Positions 37,001 through 61,801 of a stretch of 64,000 nucleotides of DNA are shown here, in pieces (positions within the stretch are counted from its first letter, which is position 1; each line of letters opens with the position of its first letter). The DNA lies in the NCBI RefSeq assembly GCF_964340395.1, contig NC_135550.1, positions 24,084,176 to 24,148,175 on the forward strand. Reading direction: 5' to 3'. The notes beneath the pieces are model-generated. The model made no database searches. It had not been told where the DNA came from and saw only the letters and a program-made list of their open reading frames with translations. The DNA is from Glandiceps talaboti (Eukaryota > Hemichordata > Enteropneusta > Spengelidae). Both the position numbers and the translations under genes were made by a program.

Positions 37001-38218
37001 AAAGACGCTGTGGGGGATCCATTTAAAAGAGCAGTCAAGATGATCGGATTATTACAGTAACATCATAACATATCAGTGAAATGCAGTGAATTAACCGTTA
37101 GTTGTGGTGCGAGGAGAGGAGTAGGTCTCAGAGTAGCAAGGGGAGAACAGCGCGCGTGGCAAGATATTGGGGATAATGTGGTGGATTTGTGTCACAAATC
37201 TAGTCTTTGAGAGTTCTTGCCTTCAGCTCAGCCAGTGACATCAAAACACAAGCTCACTGTGATGGTAATTGTAGGGGAACAATAAAAAATGCCTTTAATT
37301 GTAAACTCTCACAGTGGTGGGATCTTTCTATAGAAAAATTCCCTGACTTGAGGGAGGGTCACATTTTAAGTCACAAACTGGGCGTGGTCCCCCCCCCCTT
37401 GTAATTACTGAGGGCTCCCTAAGAAGAAAAAAAAATGTTTTTGACGCCATGAAATAACTGAAAATGTGTAGACGTGTCGATAGTAGACCTAAATTCAATT
37501 CAAAATTCGTTCACGACGATATAATATATCAATTTTACGACGTCAGTATTTCAAGTTTAATCGCTAAGGAATAAAATGATATATAATGAAGATCAAACAT
37601 TAACATAAATGTAATATATCGTAGATAAACGGTAATCAAGGCGATGAGTTGGAATTATACTAAATTATGCTTGTCAATGCCCAAGTAGAATGTTGAAAAT
37701 AAAAATAATATGCAGCAATACAATTGAACGTCGTTCTATTATGCATGAGCACACGCCAAAGGGTTACTGCTCCAGTGGCGACGCGACAAGGTGGTCTCAC
37801 AAGGCCAGTTGCGAGTCATCAATCAACGCATGAAGCAACTTGCGACGAATTGCAGAAAATCCAACATGTCGGATTTCTTGCCACGCCCTTTGCGACTTTC
37901 TCAAGGCCCTATGATTAGTAAGTATTAGTTGCATGCTTCAGTGCACGCGTTGCTCACCGAGTTGCCTCGTACAACTTGGCAAAAGAACACAGCCAGGCAC
38001 TGTAAAATGCAACAAATAATGAACTTTTTGTCATCCTTGTTTTTTTTTCAGCTGAAATATCTTCAGGCCTGGACAGGCTCAAAGATCTGGCACTTGGTAT
38101 TGGAGATGAACTAGATCGTCAAAACGACCTACTTTGTCGATTGAATCGGAAAGCCAGCAAGGCGGACACTTCGCTTTCTCTTGCAAATAAAGAAATGAGA
38201 AAAACCCTGTACAAATAA
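34041..38218 (+). CDS. SNAP29: SNAP29-like Qbc-SNARE (3 exons, 219 aa)
   Basis: Exons 34041-34250, 35108-35390 and 38052-38218, with GT/AG borders and closing phases. SNAP29-type proteins supply the Qb and Qc helices of SNARE complexes in endosome, autophagosome and cilium trafficking. The start (acaATGG) gives MASWSNNPF; the NPF at residues 7-9 is the EH-domain-binding motif also found near the SNAP29 N-terminus. The Qb helix spans about 35-105 and contains ELSRQGPKLERLETRLDKM, with the central-layer Gln in RQG. The Qc helix is near the C-terminus, GLDRLKDLALGIGDELDRQN, with the layer Gln in DRQN, ending at RKTLYK. The linker has only a lone Cys, not the palmitoylated cluster of SNAP25, which also favours SNAP29. 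At 219 aa it is shorter than vertebrate SNAP29 (about 258). Confidence 0.82.
36360..36480. repeat. Dispersed repeat fragment in SNAP29-like intron 2
   Basis: The segment ggcccagttacacgagacga ... ttgttgctcagcgagttgct resembles sequence at about 37,740-37,985 (ttgctcaccgagttgc). Probably a short DNA-transposon or SINE fragment; the family is not identified. G-rich stretches nearby (36,480-36,600 and 37,015-37,400) belong to a second dispersed family also seen at 58,735-59,400. Confidence 0.4.
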
Positions 38219-38679
38219 CAGAAGAAATGAAAATGTAAAGCATATCCCTGTTTTGTGGTGTATATGATACATTTGTGCTATCCAAATCAAGTTGTCAAAG
38301 TTTCAATTACAACTTGTTTAGTTCTAACTTTCCACTTCAATTGGTTTCTGACAAAATAAGGGTCAACATCTACTTACTGCATCATTTATTCAAACAGCAT
38401 GTACTATAATATACTATTCATGGTTCTGGAAATCGAATAGACAGTGATGCTATCATCACCACATTGGAATTCTAAACTAGAAAGAATTAAAACTTTTAGA
38501 ATCGTCATCTACGGGCCTTTATTTAGGACACATTAACGCCGAATGTCATTGTAAAGAACGGTGTATTAATACAATATGAAGTCTGCTTGTTTAGGTGACT
38601 CGTCAGAAATAAATTGTTCATAAATGTTCCACATGGTCAATCAACGAAAACATTTTACCTTTACGAGGTGCAAGATAAT

Positions 38680-38945
38680 AATAATCTTTTATTTATACTG
38701 GATAGTTCTTTAAGCATATAAAAAATTGTCTCCCAAGAAATCCAGCGAGGGCCATCCCTCGTGGGTTCAGTGTCAATGCAGGAGGACACCGGAGCACCCG
38801 GGGAAAACATGTGTTGTTCGGTAGAGTCAAACTGAACGACACTCTTCTTACTTGCAGCGTGGTAGATTTAATCGAATGGGGTTCGAACCCCGACCGCAGT
38901 GGTAAGAGGCAAGTGGTTTAATCACTCGGCCGCCGACAACCGTTG
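38680..38945 (-). mobile_element. tRNA-derived SINE (minus strand)
   Basis: Read on the minus strand, it starts ggttgtcggcggccgagtga with an A-box-like ggccgagtgattaaacc and a perfect B-box-like ggggttcgaacccc. These are followed by a body (caccggagcacccgggg on the plus strand) and an A/T-rich (att)n tail at about 38,688. A Ser/Leu-type tRNA head is likely. The order head, body, tail is complete. Confidence 0.7.
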
Positions 38946-40988
38946 ATGCAATTAGCGAGATGCAATTTACAATTAGCGAGATTGTCAACTCTGTATCTTG
39001 TACAATCAATTGAATAAAACTCGAAATTCACTGTGACTTTAATCTCTTGTGTTCTCATTTCACTTTTAACATTGCTTAAAACAGTCGTACAAAATTAGAC
39101 AAAAACGGAAGACGTGAATGTAATACGATGGTTAACACTTGTGACATTATACCCTGTATCATCATATTGAATAATCAAGTATAGCTCTAGCACATGAACT
39201 ATAACATTCAGGATCCCATATTCATGTTCTATATCATTACCAGATACACCTATTCGATTGACGTATTAAAATTGAGGTTCTAAATATAGGGTATATTTTT
39301 CCACTTAGGTGTTCACCTTTGCACCATTCTTCAGAATCTCCTGAGTCATCTGCACTTCCATTTATTAAAGCAACTTTGCCTGACCGATGTGTGAGGGCGC
39401 CCCGTCACGGCGTACCTTACAGACTTTGCCGTCATTGTTAATATTCAGTCGAGAGATTGCCTTCCAACTACCATGATCCTTTGAAAGCCGAAGGTGCAGA
39501 CGACATTGTAGGGACCTTTATATAAAGATTTATAACCTTATTGAAAGGGGTTGGGTTTGAAATTCCATTGCTGACCTATCGACACTCTGGCAGTCTATAT
39601 CATAGCATGATCGACACTTTGAAAATCAGCTATAGAAGAATACAAGCAACGTAATGTATTAATTCGATGAGGGCAATGTGTAGTGACTCATGTCTAATGA
39701 GAGAATGGGGAAACCTTTCCACACATCAACTATGAATTGTGTGAAGTAGCTAGAGCCTGAATAATCACGTACTTGTGATTCAGGTTGTATGGACTGTTTA
39801 GAAACTGACTGGGTTTTTTTCAAACTTCTACACAATACATGGAATCAAGATCCCAACAGAAACACTGGGACAGAATTAAGTGTAATTACAAGCCTGCTTT
39901 AATAATTAGCGGAACACACCCAAACTATTCAATATACCACAAGAAAAAAAAGATTTATAAAAACAAACAGCAAGAAGCAAAACAAATTAGTAAAATTAAA
40001 AATAGAGATGGCAAGATTTGAAAAATAGTAAATTTCACTAAAACACAAATATGTGTATAGGCCGTTACAAATCCTTTACGTCAAAATTTTGTACGACAGT
40101 TGTCCTTTTTCATCGAAAAAAAATATCAGTATCTAATATCAATGATTGTCTCTCATAAAGTCATTTAAAGACCTAAGTGATTGGATAGACTCGTTTTGTT
40201 ATAGAATAAATGTGACTACAACCTTCCACATTTTTTGCAATAATCTACTGTCAGATAAATACGCCACGATGGGGTCACGTGACCAGATCGCTCATTACAT
40301 ACATCATTACGCAACTAGCTTGAAACTAGATTCTGAAAAGGCAACTTTACCTCAATTAACTATCTAATAAAGTGCATTATTAATTTATATTCTACGACAT
40401 GTGATTAATTATAAAAAAAATGAATTTCACCTGCATTATTTCTCTGACCCATCATGTCAAATATTGTGTTGAGATGTACCAAAAACTACACAGATATTTG
40501 TATCTAAATCTAGCACAAAAGTTAATCGTACTGGATGGGTTAAAAACTCAAGTTCAAATTACAATACTCTTCCGTGTATAAACTGTGGATATCTACTTAA
40601 GAGAAAAGTATATTAAACAACAATAACACAATAAGAGTTCCTGGTTTCATATCCATATCAAAATGACGGTTTAGGACTAAAAAGATGAAAGATAACGTAA
40701 TACACCGTGAACTATTGACTAGAAATGGAATTGCATCTTAGATAGTCTCCCCTATATTGTATAGGGGGTGCATAGAATAAAATTACATTTCAAGTTTTCG
40801 ATTTCAATTGTGACTTTTAAGTTCAGACAGGTATAGAAAATAAGCAATTTGAAAACGTTGCGGTTTCTGTGTATAATAGTAAAAAAGCAAAACTTTCACA
40901 CAAAACTGCTGCGAGACAAATGAAGATTTTTGTATGAGACGTGTAATGCATTTACCATGAAAATGCAAGCTTAATCATTGTGCATAGA
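38946..40988. other. Intergenic region between the SNAP29-like gene and Shisa-like S1
   Basis: No gene, RNA or clear repeat recognised. The short ORFs (39,839-40,021; 40,146-40,367) have no recognisable domain. The SNAP29-like gene and S1 converge here, so both 3' untranslated regions should lie in this stretch. Confidence 0.5.
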
Positions 40989-43393
<2,405 letters not shown>

Positions 43394-44039
43394 GGTGACA
43401 TTCGACGTTGGAATAAACACTACACGATGCGCCGATCACAACGCTATTGCATCGACTGGTGGAACGGCAGTACTCAGATATTATTAGTAGCCTATGTCTG
43501 GCCCCTCAAATACCGGATCTTGTCGGGGAGTAATTGTTCTGAAAGTGCATGCATACTGAACACGGATGTTGGCCTTATTGTTGGGTATTTATTTATAGTA
43601 TGTGTCAGTATCACATGTAATTCAGCAGCACTTGCAATGATTTCCTTATACCGCTACTGATATTAATCTTCGTCTGGCAACATTCCAAGAATACTCTACT
43701 GACATGATCAATACAACCGAGTATAAATTATAGTTAGCATTTTCCAAAACATCTGTTATAGTTTTGAAAATCTGTATAGATGGTATTTCTGTGGCCAACA
43801 ATATTTCATCACTATTAGTCATTATAAATATTAAATGTGTTGATTCACTAATAATTTAACATTTATGTAAACGCTTGATTTCATCACACTTGGTCTATTT
43901 AGCGAGTAGCGTATACTTTAATTTTAAAATCATATCATATTCGTGTTTTAGTACAGAATTACAGAATTAATGTCATTTCTGTATTTACATTTGTTTTTTT
44001 CTAGAGTCTGCCAATTGCATTGAATTACCCAATACCAAT

Positions 44040-44073
<34 letters not shown>

Positions 44074-45148
44074 ATCAATCAATCATTCATATTAATTTAA
44101 TTTCTATAGCACCAAACTCATTGCCAATTAAAAACACTTCTGTTCAATGGCACAGAAAATGCTGTGTAATACTGAATGCTTGCTAGAATAAAAGTTCAAC
44201 CTTGGACATATCCAAATTTGAAGTTTGTCTCATGGGATGATTTGGGATAAATGCAATGCTGAATTGACTTGGAAAGTTGAATTGAACGAGGCCACCATAT
44301 TAAACGTATTAGGTGTACGGTCATGTGCCGAAGACACGTGTATTTACGTATTCATTAACTATTCAAGATGTATACTGTATTACAATTGATTATAATCAAA
44401 TGTGGACGAATATACTAGAACAAACCCAATCAACATAATTAACCGCCTTGCCAAAACAATTAAAATGACAAACGCAAAAGGGTTTTATTTACATACTGGC
44501 ACGAAATTGGAACACAGCAAATTCAAGGAGACTCATCCATATCATAAACACATTACTTTTGATACGGTCTTCAAATAGCCTCCATCGTTATTTGACCTGT
44601 CTGTTTCTTTAACATCGAGCGGTAATTTGGTATTAGAATCAACAAGTGAAAATAGGCTACCGTTTCTAGCAGAATTCCACAGAGATAACTACAATGAGGT
44701 AACATTGTCATGACAACCAAAATTGGCATATATACTTCGGATTCTTTATATACATTGAATTCAGAGCTGCGGTATCATTCTCACGATTGACATGTATACC
44801 TTATTTCAAATTCGATCTCAAAACACTTTTACACTATTTCAATGAATTAATGCAATGTTTTAATTACGTGATATGGCACACTATTTCAACCTTTGATATC
44901 TATTCTGTAATATAATAAATTCAGAAAAAATCACAAAAAGAAACTGTTACTGATTATTCTAGAATATGCCGGCTATCTAATATCTACACTGGACAGAAAA
45001 CGCTAATATACTATATAGTATACGGAAAAGTCCGTGGGTGTCCACGTCATGACAACACTGTAAATGTTAATAATGTGGTATACATTTGTTCATGTCTTTG
45101 TGACGATGTTACAACTCTCTAGGCTGTGTTGTTCCGAAGGGTTATGCT
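43394..45148. other. Intergenic region between S2 and S1
   Basis: This is the upstream region of S1. An (AATC/TATC)n stretch at 44,036-44,090 is followed by an AT-rich segment that may be a retroelement tail. Nothing coding was seen, and no convincing core promoter element was identified. Confidence 0.5.
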
Positions 45149-47460
45149 TCATACAGAAGAAACAGCGGATGGGTAAGCTGGCGGTGCTGTGTCTGCGAAA
45201 ACAAAGACACGAAAAGTGAGAAATTAATGTGTGTTAACAAGATTGCCTAAACATTCAACAATAATGAGATTATACGAACTACATTAGAATATATTTATGT
45301 TTCAGACTGGACCTAGACTTAGCCTTGGGTCTCTGTGAATAAATACAGTGACGTGTGGTAACATGATGGGGAAAACTTAGGATATTGCCCCTTCAATTCT
45401 AAGCTTACCTACTACATACTAGTATTTGACTGGTTGCATGTAGAGTGATTAAAACGACAAACTTGTATTCTTAGTCACATTATGGAGATCATATGTCGTA
45501 AATAAGTGCCAGGTCTGGCAAGGTCAACACAAGTCGCAGTTGAAAGATTACTTACAATAAAAATACAGAATCTCAGAAACACACCAGGAAGCAATAATTT
45601 ATCACTAGTAATGCCAGTGTACCACTAACAAAAAGTCTCCAATCTTGACACTAGTACTAGTTTGTATTTAAGAGCAAGTCACTGGCAATGTATATCACTA
45701 GCAAGTTATTACCTGTCACACTTCACTGACAAGTTGTCACTAGTAATTTGAAATTATAACTAACAACTTTTCACAAGTAATTTGTTACAAACAAGTTCTC
45801 ACTTACTAGTGCAATATATATTTCTGACAACATGTCACGAACCTGTTACCACAAGCAATTTCTCACTAGTTACGATTTGTAAATAGTACTACGTGACTAA
45901 CAAGTCGTCACAAGTAATATAATTATCCCTATTACTGTCCGTCATTAAGAAGTTGCTCCGAGTATTTAGTCACTAGCACTGTATTAATAACAATAGCATT
46001 TCCTTACTAAATATATCGTCACTGATATTTTGTCATTAGCAATATGCAATTACTTCAAAAGCAGTTATACTATGATCACGTTATTTAAAACGCGATCACG
46101 GCGTATTAGAATCATTTTTTTTAAATGTATTCAGAACTTAAGAAGTTGTTGTTAAGGTATCCATGTCGGTATACTTACGAATAACAGTGGTGTTATTCCC
46201 TTTGCTACTACCACAACAATCACAGCAGCAACAGATACATGTCAATATTAGGATAAGTGCAACGAGACCAATAATACCAAACACTATACCAAGGACCATA
46301 TTTATTCTGTTTAAACCATGCAGTAAACATAACATTATTTTTACCTAGTATGAAATTCTAATCGCCATAACCTCTAAAATCACCTGAAAGACATTCTTTA
46401 AATTGACCTTGAATATATTACATCATCACTTAGTACTCAAATTTCTGTCAAAGTTTAGGACGGAAAATTTTAGTAGTTACTTTAAAATTGTGTGGATTGT
46501 ATAACAACTTGTAATCAGATAGAAGGTGGTACTGTGTCCGTATTTTGTCCAAATTTAATGACATTAGATACAGAATTTTATCAGACAGAATGAGAAATTC
46601 TATCCATGTTTTCTCCAACTTTCATGAAAAAGTTTAGTTTCATGACGCCCTATCTCTCGAGCTCAAATTCTAAAATAATTAGTTTAATAGTGAATAATGA
46701 TTTCTTTAAATTACTGGTTCACTTATCCTTTCTTTGACATTATTTCCCAGTATTTCGTCTCTAAAATTGCTACTTCCTGAATTCAGAATTCTTTGGACAT
46801 AATGTTACCATTCTTTCAAGTTGATCGTATGTGTACATACCCTAGTCCTAGGGTCTCACCAACTTCATTTGTCCAGTCCGTTTTGCTGCTATCATACCCA
46901 TGTTCCAACGATGTTGCATAATTACAGCAATATCTGAAGGCTGTAGTTCCACAACAGTATGTCTCGTCAGAATTGTCGACAGAAGTTGGACAATCAAAAC
47001 CCATGTTCGTGTCACCCCCGTCTTCGGAGTAACCACAAAAATCACCATTTACTCCTAGAATCAAGGACATATTGAGTGCACCCTTGTGATACTATTTTGA
47101 ATGTCAAGGCTAAACATATATGTGGGTCTCAATTCTAGTTCCACATCGATAGTTTCGTGGTATTCTAACATACGAAGTAGTATGATACGTATCAAAAATT
47201 ATTGAGTGTACAATGATAACGTAACGTGTTCGTTTAGTTTTCCGTTGTATTATCCCGTTGAATGAATCCACACAAACATTTCAAATATGAAACATTATGC
47301 CATTTGGCTATCTCAAGTAAGACCGTCAGTCACATTTAGGTAACAAAAGTTACACATCCAATGCAAACTGACGCTATCCTTTCATTGTTCTGTTTGCCAT
47401 CTACACACTCTACTTACCATCGACAAAAAGGAGCAAACAGCAGATTGACAGAAACCGCAT
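45149..47460 (-). CDS. S2: Shisa-like protein with a very short tail (4 exons, 142 aa)
   Basis: Exons 47460-47418, 47054-46841, 46306-46179 and 45192-45149; phases close. Signal exon MRFLSICCLLLFVDG. The ectodomain has DFCGYSEDGG ... DCPTSVD ... TYCCGTTAFRYCCNY and ends GETLGLG. Transmembrane segment MVLGIVFGIIGLVALILILT, followed by CICCCCDCC, a dense cysteine cluster at the cytosolic face that is a plausible S-palmitoylation site. The tail exon codes only about 14 residues (APPAYPSAVSSV). It keeps a minimal PPAY, a PPxY WW-domain ligand. It is the smallest member of the array. Confidence 0.82.
45590..46060. repeat. Degenerate short-unit repeat in S2 intron 3
   Basis: The words tcactagtaa, tcacaagtaat and acaagttctcac recur every 15-35 bp over about 470 bp. 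It reads as an old, decayed tandem array; no ORF. Confidence 0.5.
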
Positions 47461-50400
47461 ATTAATCGTATTCCAAAATCAAGTTGTATCTATCGATCAC
47501 AGGTTCGACTGGATTGCGATACAACTTGCTGAAAACTTATGACGCAGCGTTGTTACATGGTCCGTTTCCACGACAACAATTCATATATGAACAAATTAAT
47601 GCTATTCTTTTCCTTACCATACTTTCCTATTGTCTCCATTTTTTGGCCTGTAGTGACATGGAAGAATTCAAAAGTAAAATAAAAGATGTCCTAAAGTCAT
47701 AAGCAACTGCAATTGTATCCTATTCATGTCTAACAAAAGGAAAACAGTTTAAGTTGCGATCGTCAAAACAAACTATAAACTTTAAAACGCTATTTGTATT
47801 TGTACACAGCAGTAGCTTTAGGCTATATTTGTCCATGAGTATTCAAAGAATAGAACTTTAAGTTTAGTTCACCAATTATACACAATTTTCCACCAATGAT
47901 AAACATACTGTACAAGTTATCAATGAAGTAAATGTATAACGAAGAACATAATTTTTCGTAATCATATATTTACCAATCAATTCCAATGTTAATAACATAT
48001 CAACGTCAATAGTTACAGTCAAGCCACTTTAATCTGATTTATACAATTGTAATAAGTAGAGTATTACTTCTCAATTCAGAATGTGCTTTTTGACATATTG
48101 AATTAATGTCATCGTTCATAGTAACTGTACTAGAAAAGCTTGGGCCAAACGAAATATAAAACTTTTCAACTATATTGTCGTTTTTGTTTATTATTATACA
48201 GTGTCAAAGTCAGTGCCCGGGTATATCACATCTCAGACCATATATACTGATAGCCACACATGTTAGTCTACATGCGGCCACCAGAGCCAAGTAAGGCAAC
48301 ATTTTCACCCGTGTCCACTACATGACATGGGTGCCGAGTAGTATGATGTACTCCATAGAATTAGTACAACTAGATTAAAGGTAAACCTTCTTCCACAATT
48401 GGTCGTATAAAAAGTTAAAGAACTAGACCAAATATGGGTCTGTCTGGTCTTAAACATATCATATCATTGACAAAACTCAGTAACTGTTAAGTTTGTCATA
48501 GACTAGGATTATAAGTAAGTAAGAAACTTAGCTTGAAGGTTTATATCACGAGGATATCTTTAAAAGAGTTTCTTCCAGACAAAGTATTGCCGCTGGCACG
48601 ACTTATAGAGTTGTGCTACCTTCTTTCTTCAAACAGTTTGTACTGTACTCAACTAGTTCCTGTTTTAACGTCCTTCGAATCGAATTCCTGGCTGTGGTGA
48701 CCTCGGCCAATAAACACTTTCATCATACACGTTCATATAGTTAACTAAACCTTAAGTGTTTCATCTATCAAAAGAGAAAGCATGCGTCAGAGATACTAAA
48801 ATATAACATAGATGTAACATTTATGTACTAATGGCAATGCAAGTGCCTTTTGTTGGGAAAGTTTTCCTTCAGCGGTTAAAACCTATTAGTAGGTACAGCT
48901 ATGTAAAGCCATAAGAACTAGAAGTTTTAAATATACTGCTGGTTATTTTGTGAATCCGTATACTAGTACTCAACTTTATACACATTGTTGTAGAATTCAT
49001 TGTGATTGTGTGCATTATGAAGATAACACTGATATATCATGGGTTAGGAAAATGTTAATTAATTTTAATACCTACAGCATGCATTCTCATGATGGTCGTT
49101 GGTGGCGTTGTCTATTTAGAGAGTCAATAAAAAACTTGATAATGTGGCATCTTGTGCACAACTAAAAAAGACTACTAGTCATACAACCTGAGTCTACCAC
49201 CGCTTTATTGCCCATTCTCCGTATTGTAATTGTTACTTATATTGTCACTAAATATAATACAATTCTAATACGGTTACCAAGAACATCGTGTTTTTGTTTA
49301 AGTTGAGCATACGGTCTTTTTGAACTATCGTAAGACATTATCTTTCCGACCTCGTGGGGTGCAAGGGTCAACTCCGTTGTTACTTTTTAATTACTGACGA
49401 TAATCTTGGTAGCAGCTTGAAGAACGGGACAAATCAACCAACTGACGCCTGGTGAAATTTAAGCATATACCGCCGTCGACGTTGACATGAGAAATCAAAG
49501 ACATCCGTACTTTGTATTTTGCCGATTCGTCAAATTGTTGGCATATGTCCAACTCTCCATTTGGAAGTAGACTGGTTCTGTTATCAACGATAATAGTAAT
49601 AAGCTAGCTACGCTCAGCTTCAGACCACTATAGTGGTTTGAGGTTCAGGTAGGTAGTATACACCCGTTCCATTTCTCGAGTCGCAACTTCTTCAAAACTT
49701 ATTAGTCACTTAGCATTAACCCCTTTTGCGCTATTTAACATTGAATGACATTGCCAATCAGAACAGAGTAAAATATTCTGGATAATTTATTGAAGTGTTA
49801 ATTCAGAAAAAAAAGTGAAGAATGACATTAAATATGCAAACATAATAACGATGCAGCTTTCGAAAATTGAATGCCATACATTTCATATTTTCAAATGCAT
49901 CAATGAAATACATCAAGGAATGTTCACGAACTCTAGGTTCACAATATCAAATGGAAACTTCTCCTGACAGCGTTATAAATGTTTTGGAAGCCAATCCTCC
50001 CAAAAAAAATTATGGCTGACATATCGTCAGGGGTGGACTACGTATATTTGATAACTGAAATATAAATACGTACTGAGGATTTTGTGTTGCTCTAAGATAT
50101 AACTATTTAGCTATTTAACCGTATCTATTGCATTACACTGGGATGAGTGGTTCGCCCATGAACTTCGTTAATTTGCTTGAAATCAGAACTCATCACAATA
50201 ATTCACATAACCATGATAATTTTCAAAACAACCATTAAAATTAATCGTTATGCACGTATAATGGGGTATGTTATTGATATCACGGTTTGAGTTCCACTCG
50301 TACAACTATAAATGTATAGCCAGCCTACAGGCATACTACTACTCACACAGTGTAGGCTAGAACTATCGCAGTCGATGTTTAGCAATGTACACAGTCAGCT

Positions 50401-50830
50401 AGTACATAGATAATACAGATGTGTAGTTAACTTTAATGTTAGAGAATGAACAGAGTTTACGGCAAGGGTCCCAGAGGAGAAAAGAGGGGAGGCTGCGAAA
50501 AATGTTTGCCCGAAATACTTTCTACACAGCCCCCCCCCCCCCTCCCCGCCGTAAATTCTGTTCTTTCCTTTAAATCATTTGTAACAGCAATGCAATTTAC
50601 TGTGGTGTTTGAACATTGAATTCGACAGTCGAACCATTAATCGCAATGTAATGAGTATGTTTGAACAATCTTATCGACATGACTGTCTTGATAATTACGT
50701 TGTCAGAATGTTGTCAAATTAGTATTGAGCAATTAATATGTGCAACAGTTTATTCGGTAAAAACATTATAACCACACAATCTTAAGAAATTCACAACAAC
50801 AAAATATAGTATGTTGGTGTCGCTGTAGGT
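47461..50830. other. Intergenic region between S3 and S2
   Basis: No exon recognised on either strand. At about 50,455-50,590 there is a G/C-run repeat fragment (gagtttacggcaaggg ... ccgccgtaaattctg) whose ends are near-inverted and which recurs in part at 56,815-56,940. The short ORFs (47,484-47,702; 48,950-49,165) are unrecognised. Confidence 0.5.
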
Positions 50831-60257
<9,427 letters not shown>

Positions 60258-60452
60258 ATTTCAATGTCCAACTTTGACGCAATCGCTATTGTACACGAAC
60301 TTTCACCTGAGATCACGACGTGGGACAAAACAAAACACTGTGCCATAGACATATATAGTGTCCACGTCTTCGTGTGTTATGTGTTGTAGTATATGCTTTA
60401 TGTCTAGGATATTGAACCTACTGACAGTATCTGTTGGATATTAAAGTTGTAG

Positions 60453-60508
<56 letters not shown>

Positions 60509-61801
60509 GATCTGACCAAAGCAATTCACTTCAACTGACAGAGATTGACCATTTTTCACAAGATTTCGACCTTGTCCTTAGATTTTTAAAGACAAGAATC
60601 AAATGATCATAATATCAACAGAGTAGCGAGTGGGTTTTTTGACAATTATTCTCTAGTACCAGAGTTTAATATTTATCGGCCAGTCGGAAACAATTCTTAA
60701 TTCGGCCATCCTTAGAACGTAAATACATACTGTAATCGAACAGTTACCGAGAACCAAGTCATTTACTGTCCTCTAGATAATAAATGCCATTGAATATACT
60801 GTATAGTGTGCTAGCTGTGTGCCAACTTTCTGTATGTAAGGGACCCTTCAGTATTTACAAGGGGGTGGGCCGGGGAAAACCAAGCCAAATCTGTTGCAAA
60901 ATCATAATGTGGGGCCCCCCAATTCCGTAAGTGGCTCTTCTTCATTTTGTCTCTGTAAAACATGACCCCTTGTTCAGATATTTCAAAACGTGGGTTAAAA
61001 TGATTGGATGGAATGGGATGCCAAAAACAAAATACTACAAAGTTGTATAATATCATGAGTCAAAACCTAGGGTCTAACCTAGCGGTCACGTCTTCTGTTT
61101 GCCAACCACTTTACAATTTAAATTAGTCTTTCATCATCCACTGGCCGTATCGAGTCTCTGAAGACAACAAAGGTTTCGTAGGAACGGTAAACAAACCACC
61201 ACAGTTACTTACAATTGCCATTGTATGAAATACTGTGTGTACTTCCTACATTCCAAACATAAAACGATCTTGGTATCTTGCCACATTTTGGAAAACTATT
61301 TCTCACAATTTCTGGACGTCAACACTTCGATCTGACAACACGGTTTAGCAAGAGAGAATCATCACAATAGTTTCACTAAAACACGTACACCTTACCAGAG
61401 TACATCGGCTAGATATAGAATGTGTGTATATGCGCATGTTTCTTCTAATATGCATTAATCAGGTTTATTTAGTACAAATTGTGTAAGACAATCTACAGCA
61501 CACTTTAATTTCGACAGCAAATTTTATTATTTCACAAGAAGCACACCCTATGCGATCTATAAAAATGTATTATATCTTAAAATATTGAAACATGCTGCCT
61601 TCGTAAATTTTAACAATTAGCATCATATATAGTACCACGTGTGAACTCCCCTGTTTGTGTTGAGATAAACTCAGATATGTATATGACATATATGACGTAT
61701 ATAGCATATATGACTGCATGGATTACATAGAGACGATGGGAGCGTGATAGATAGACTGAGATGTACAGTCATGTGCACTGAACGAGAAAACGCCATTTGC
61801 T
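60258..61801. other. Intergenic region between S5 and S4
   Basis: Upstream region of S4. It contains a (GTT)n array at 60,446-60,510 and a G-rich repeat piece at about 60,840-60,980. No exon was recognised. Confidence 0.5.
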
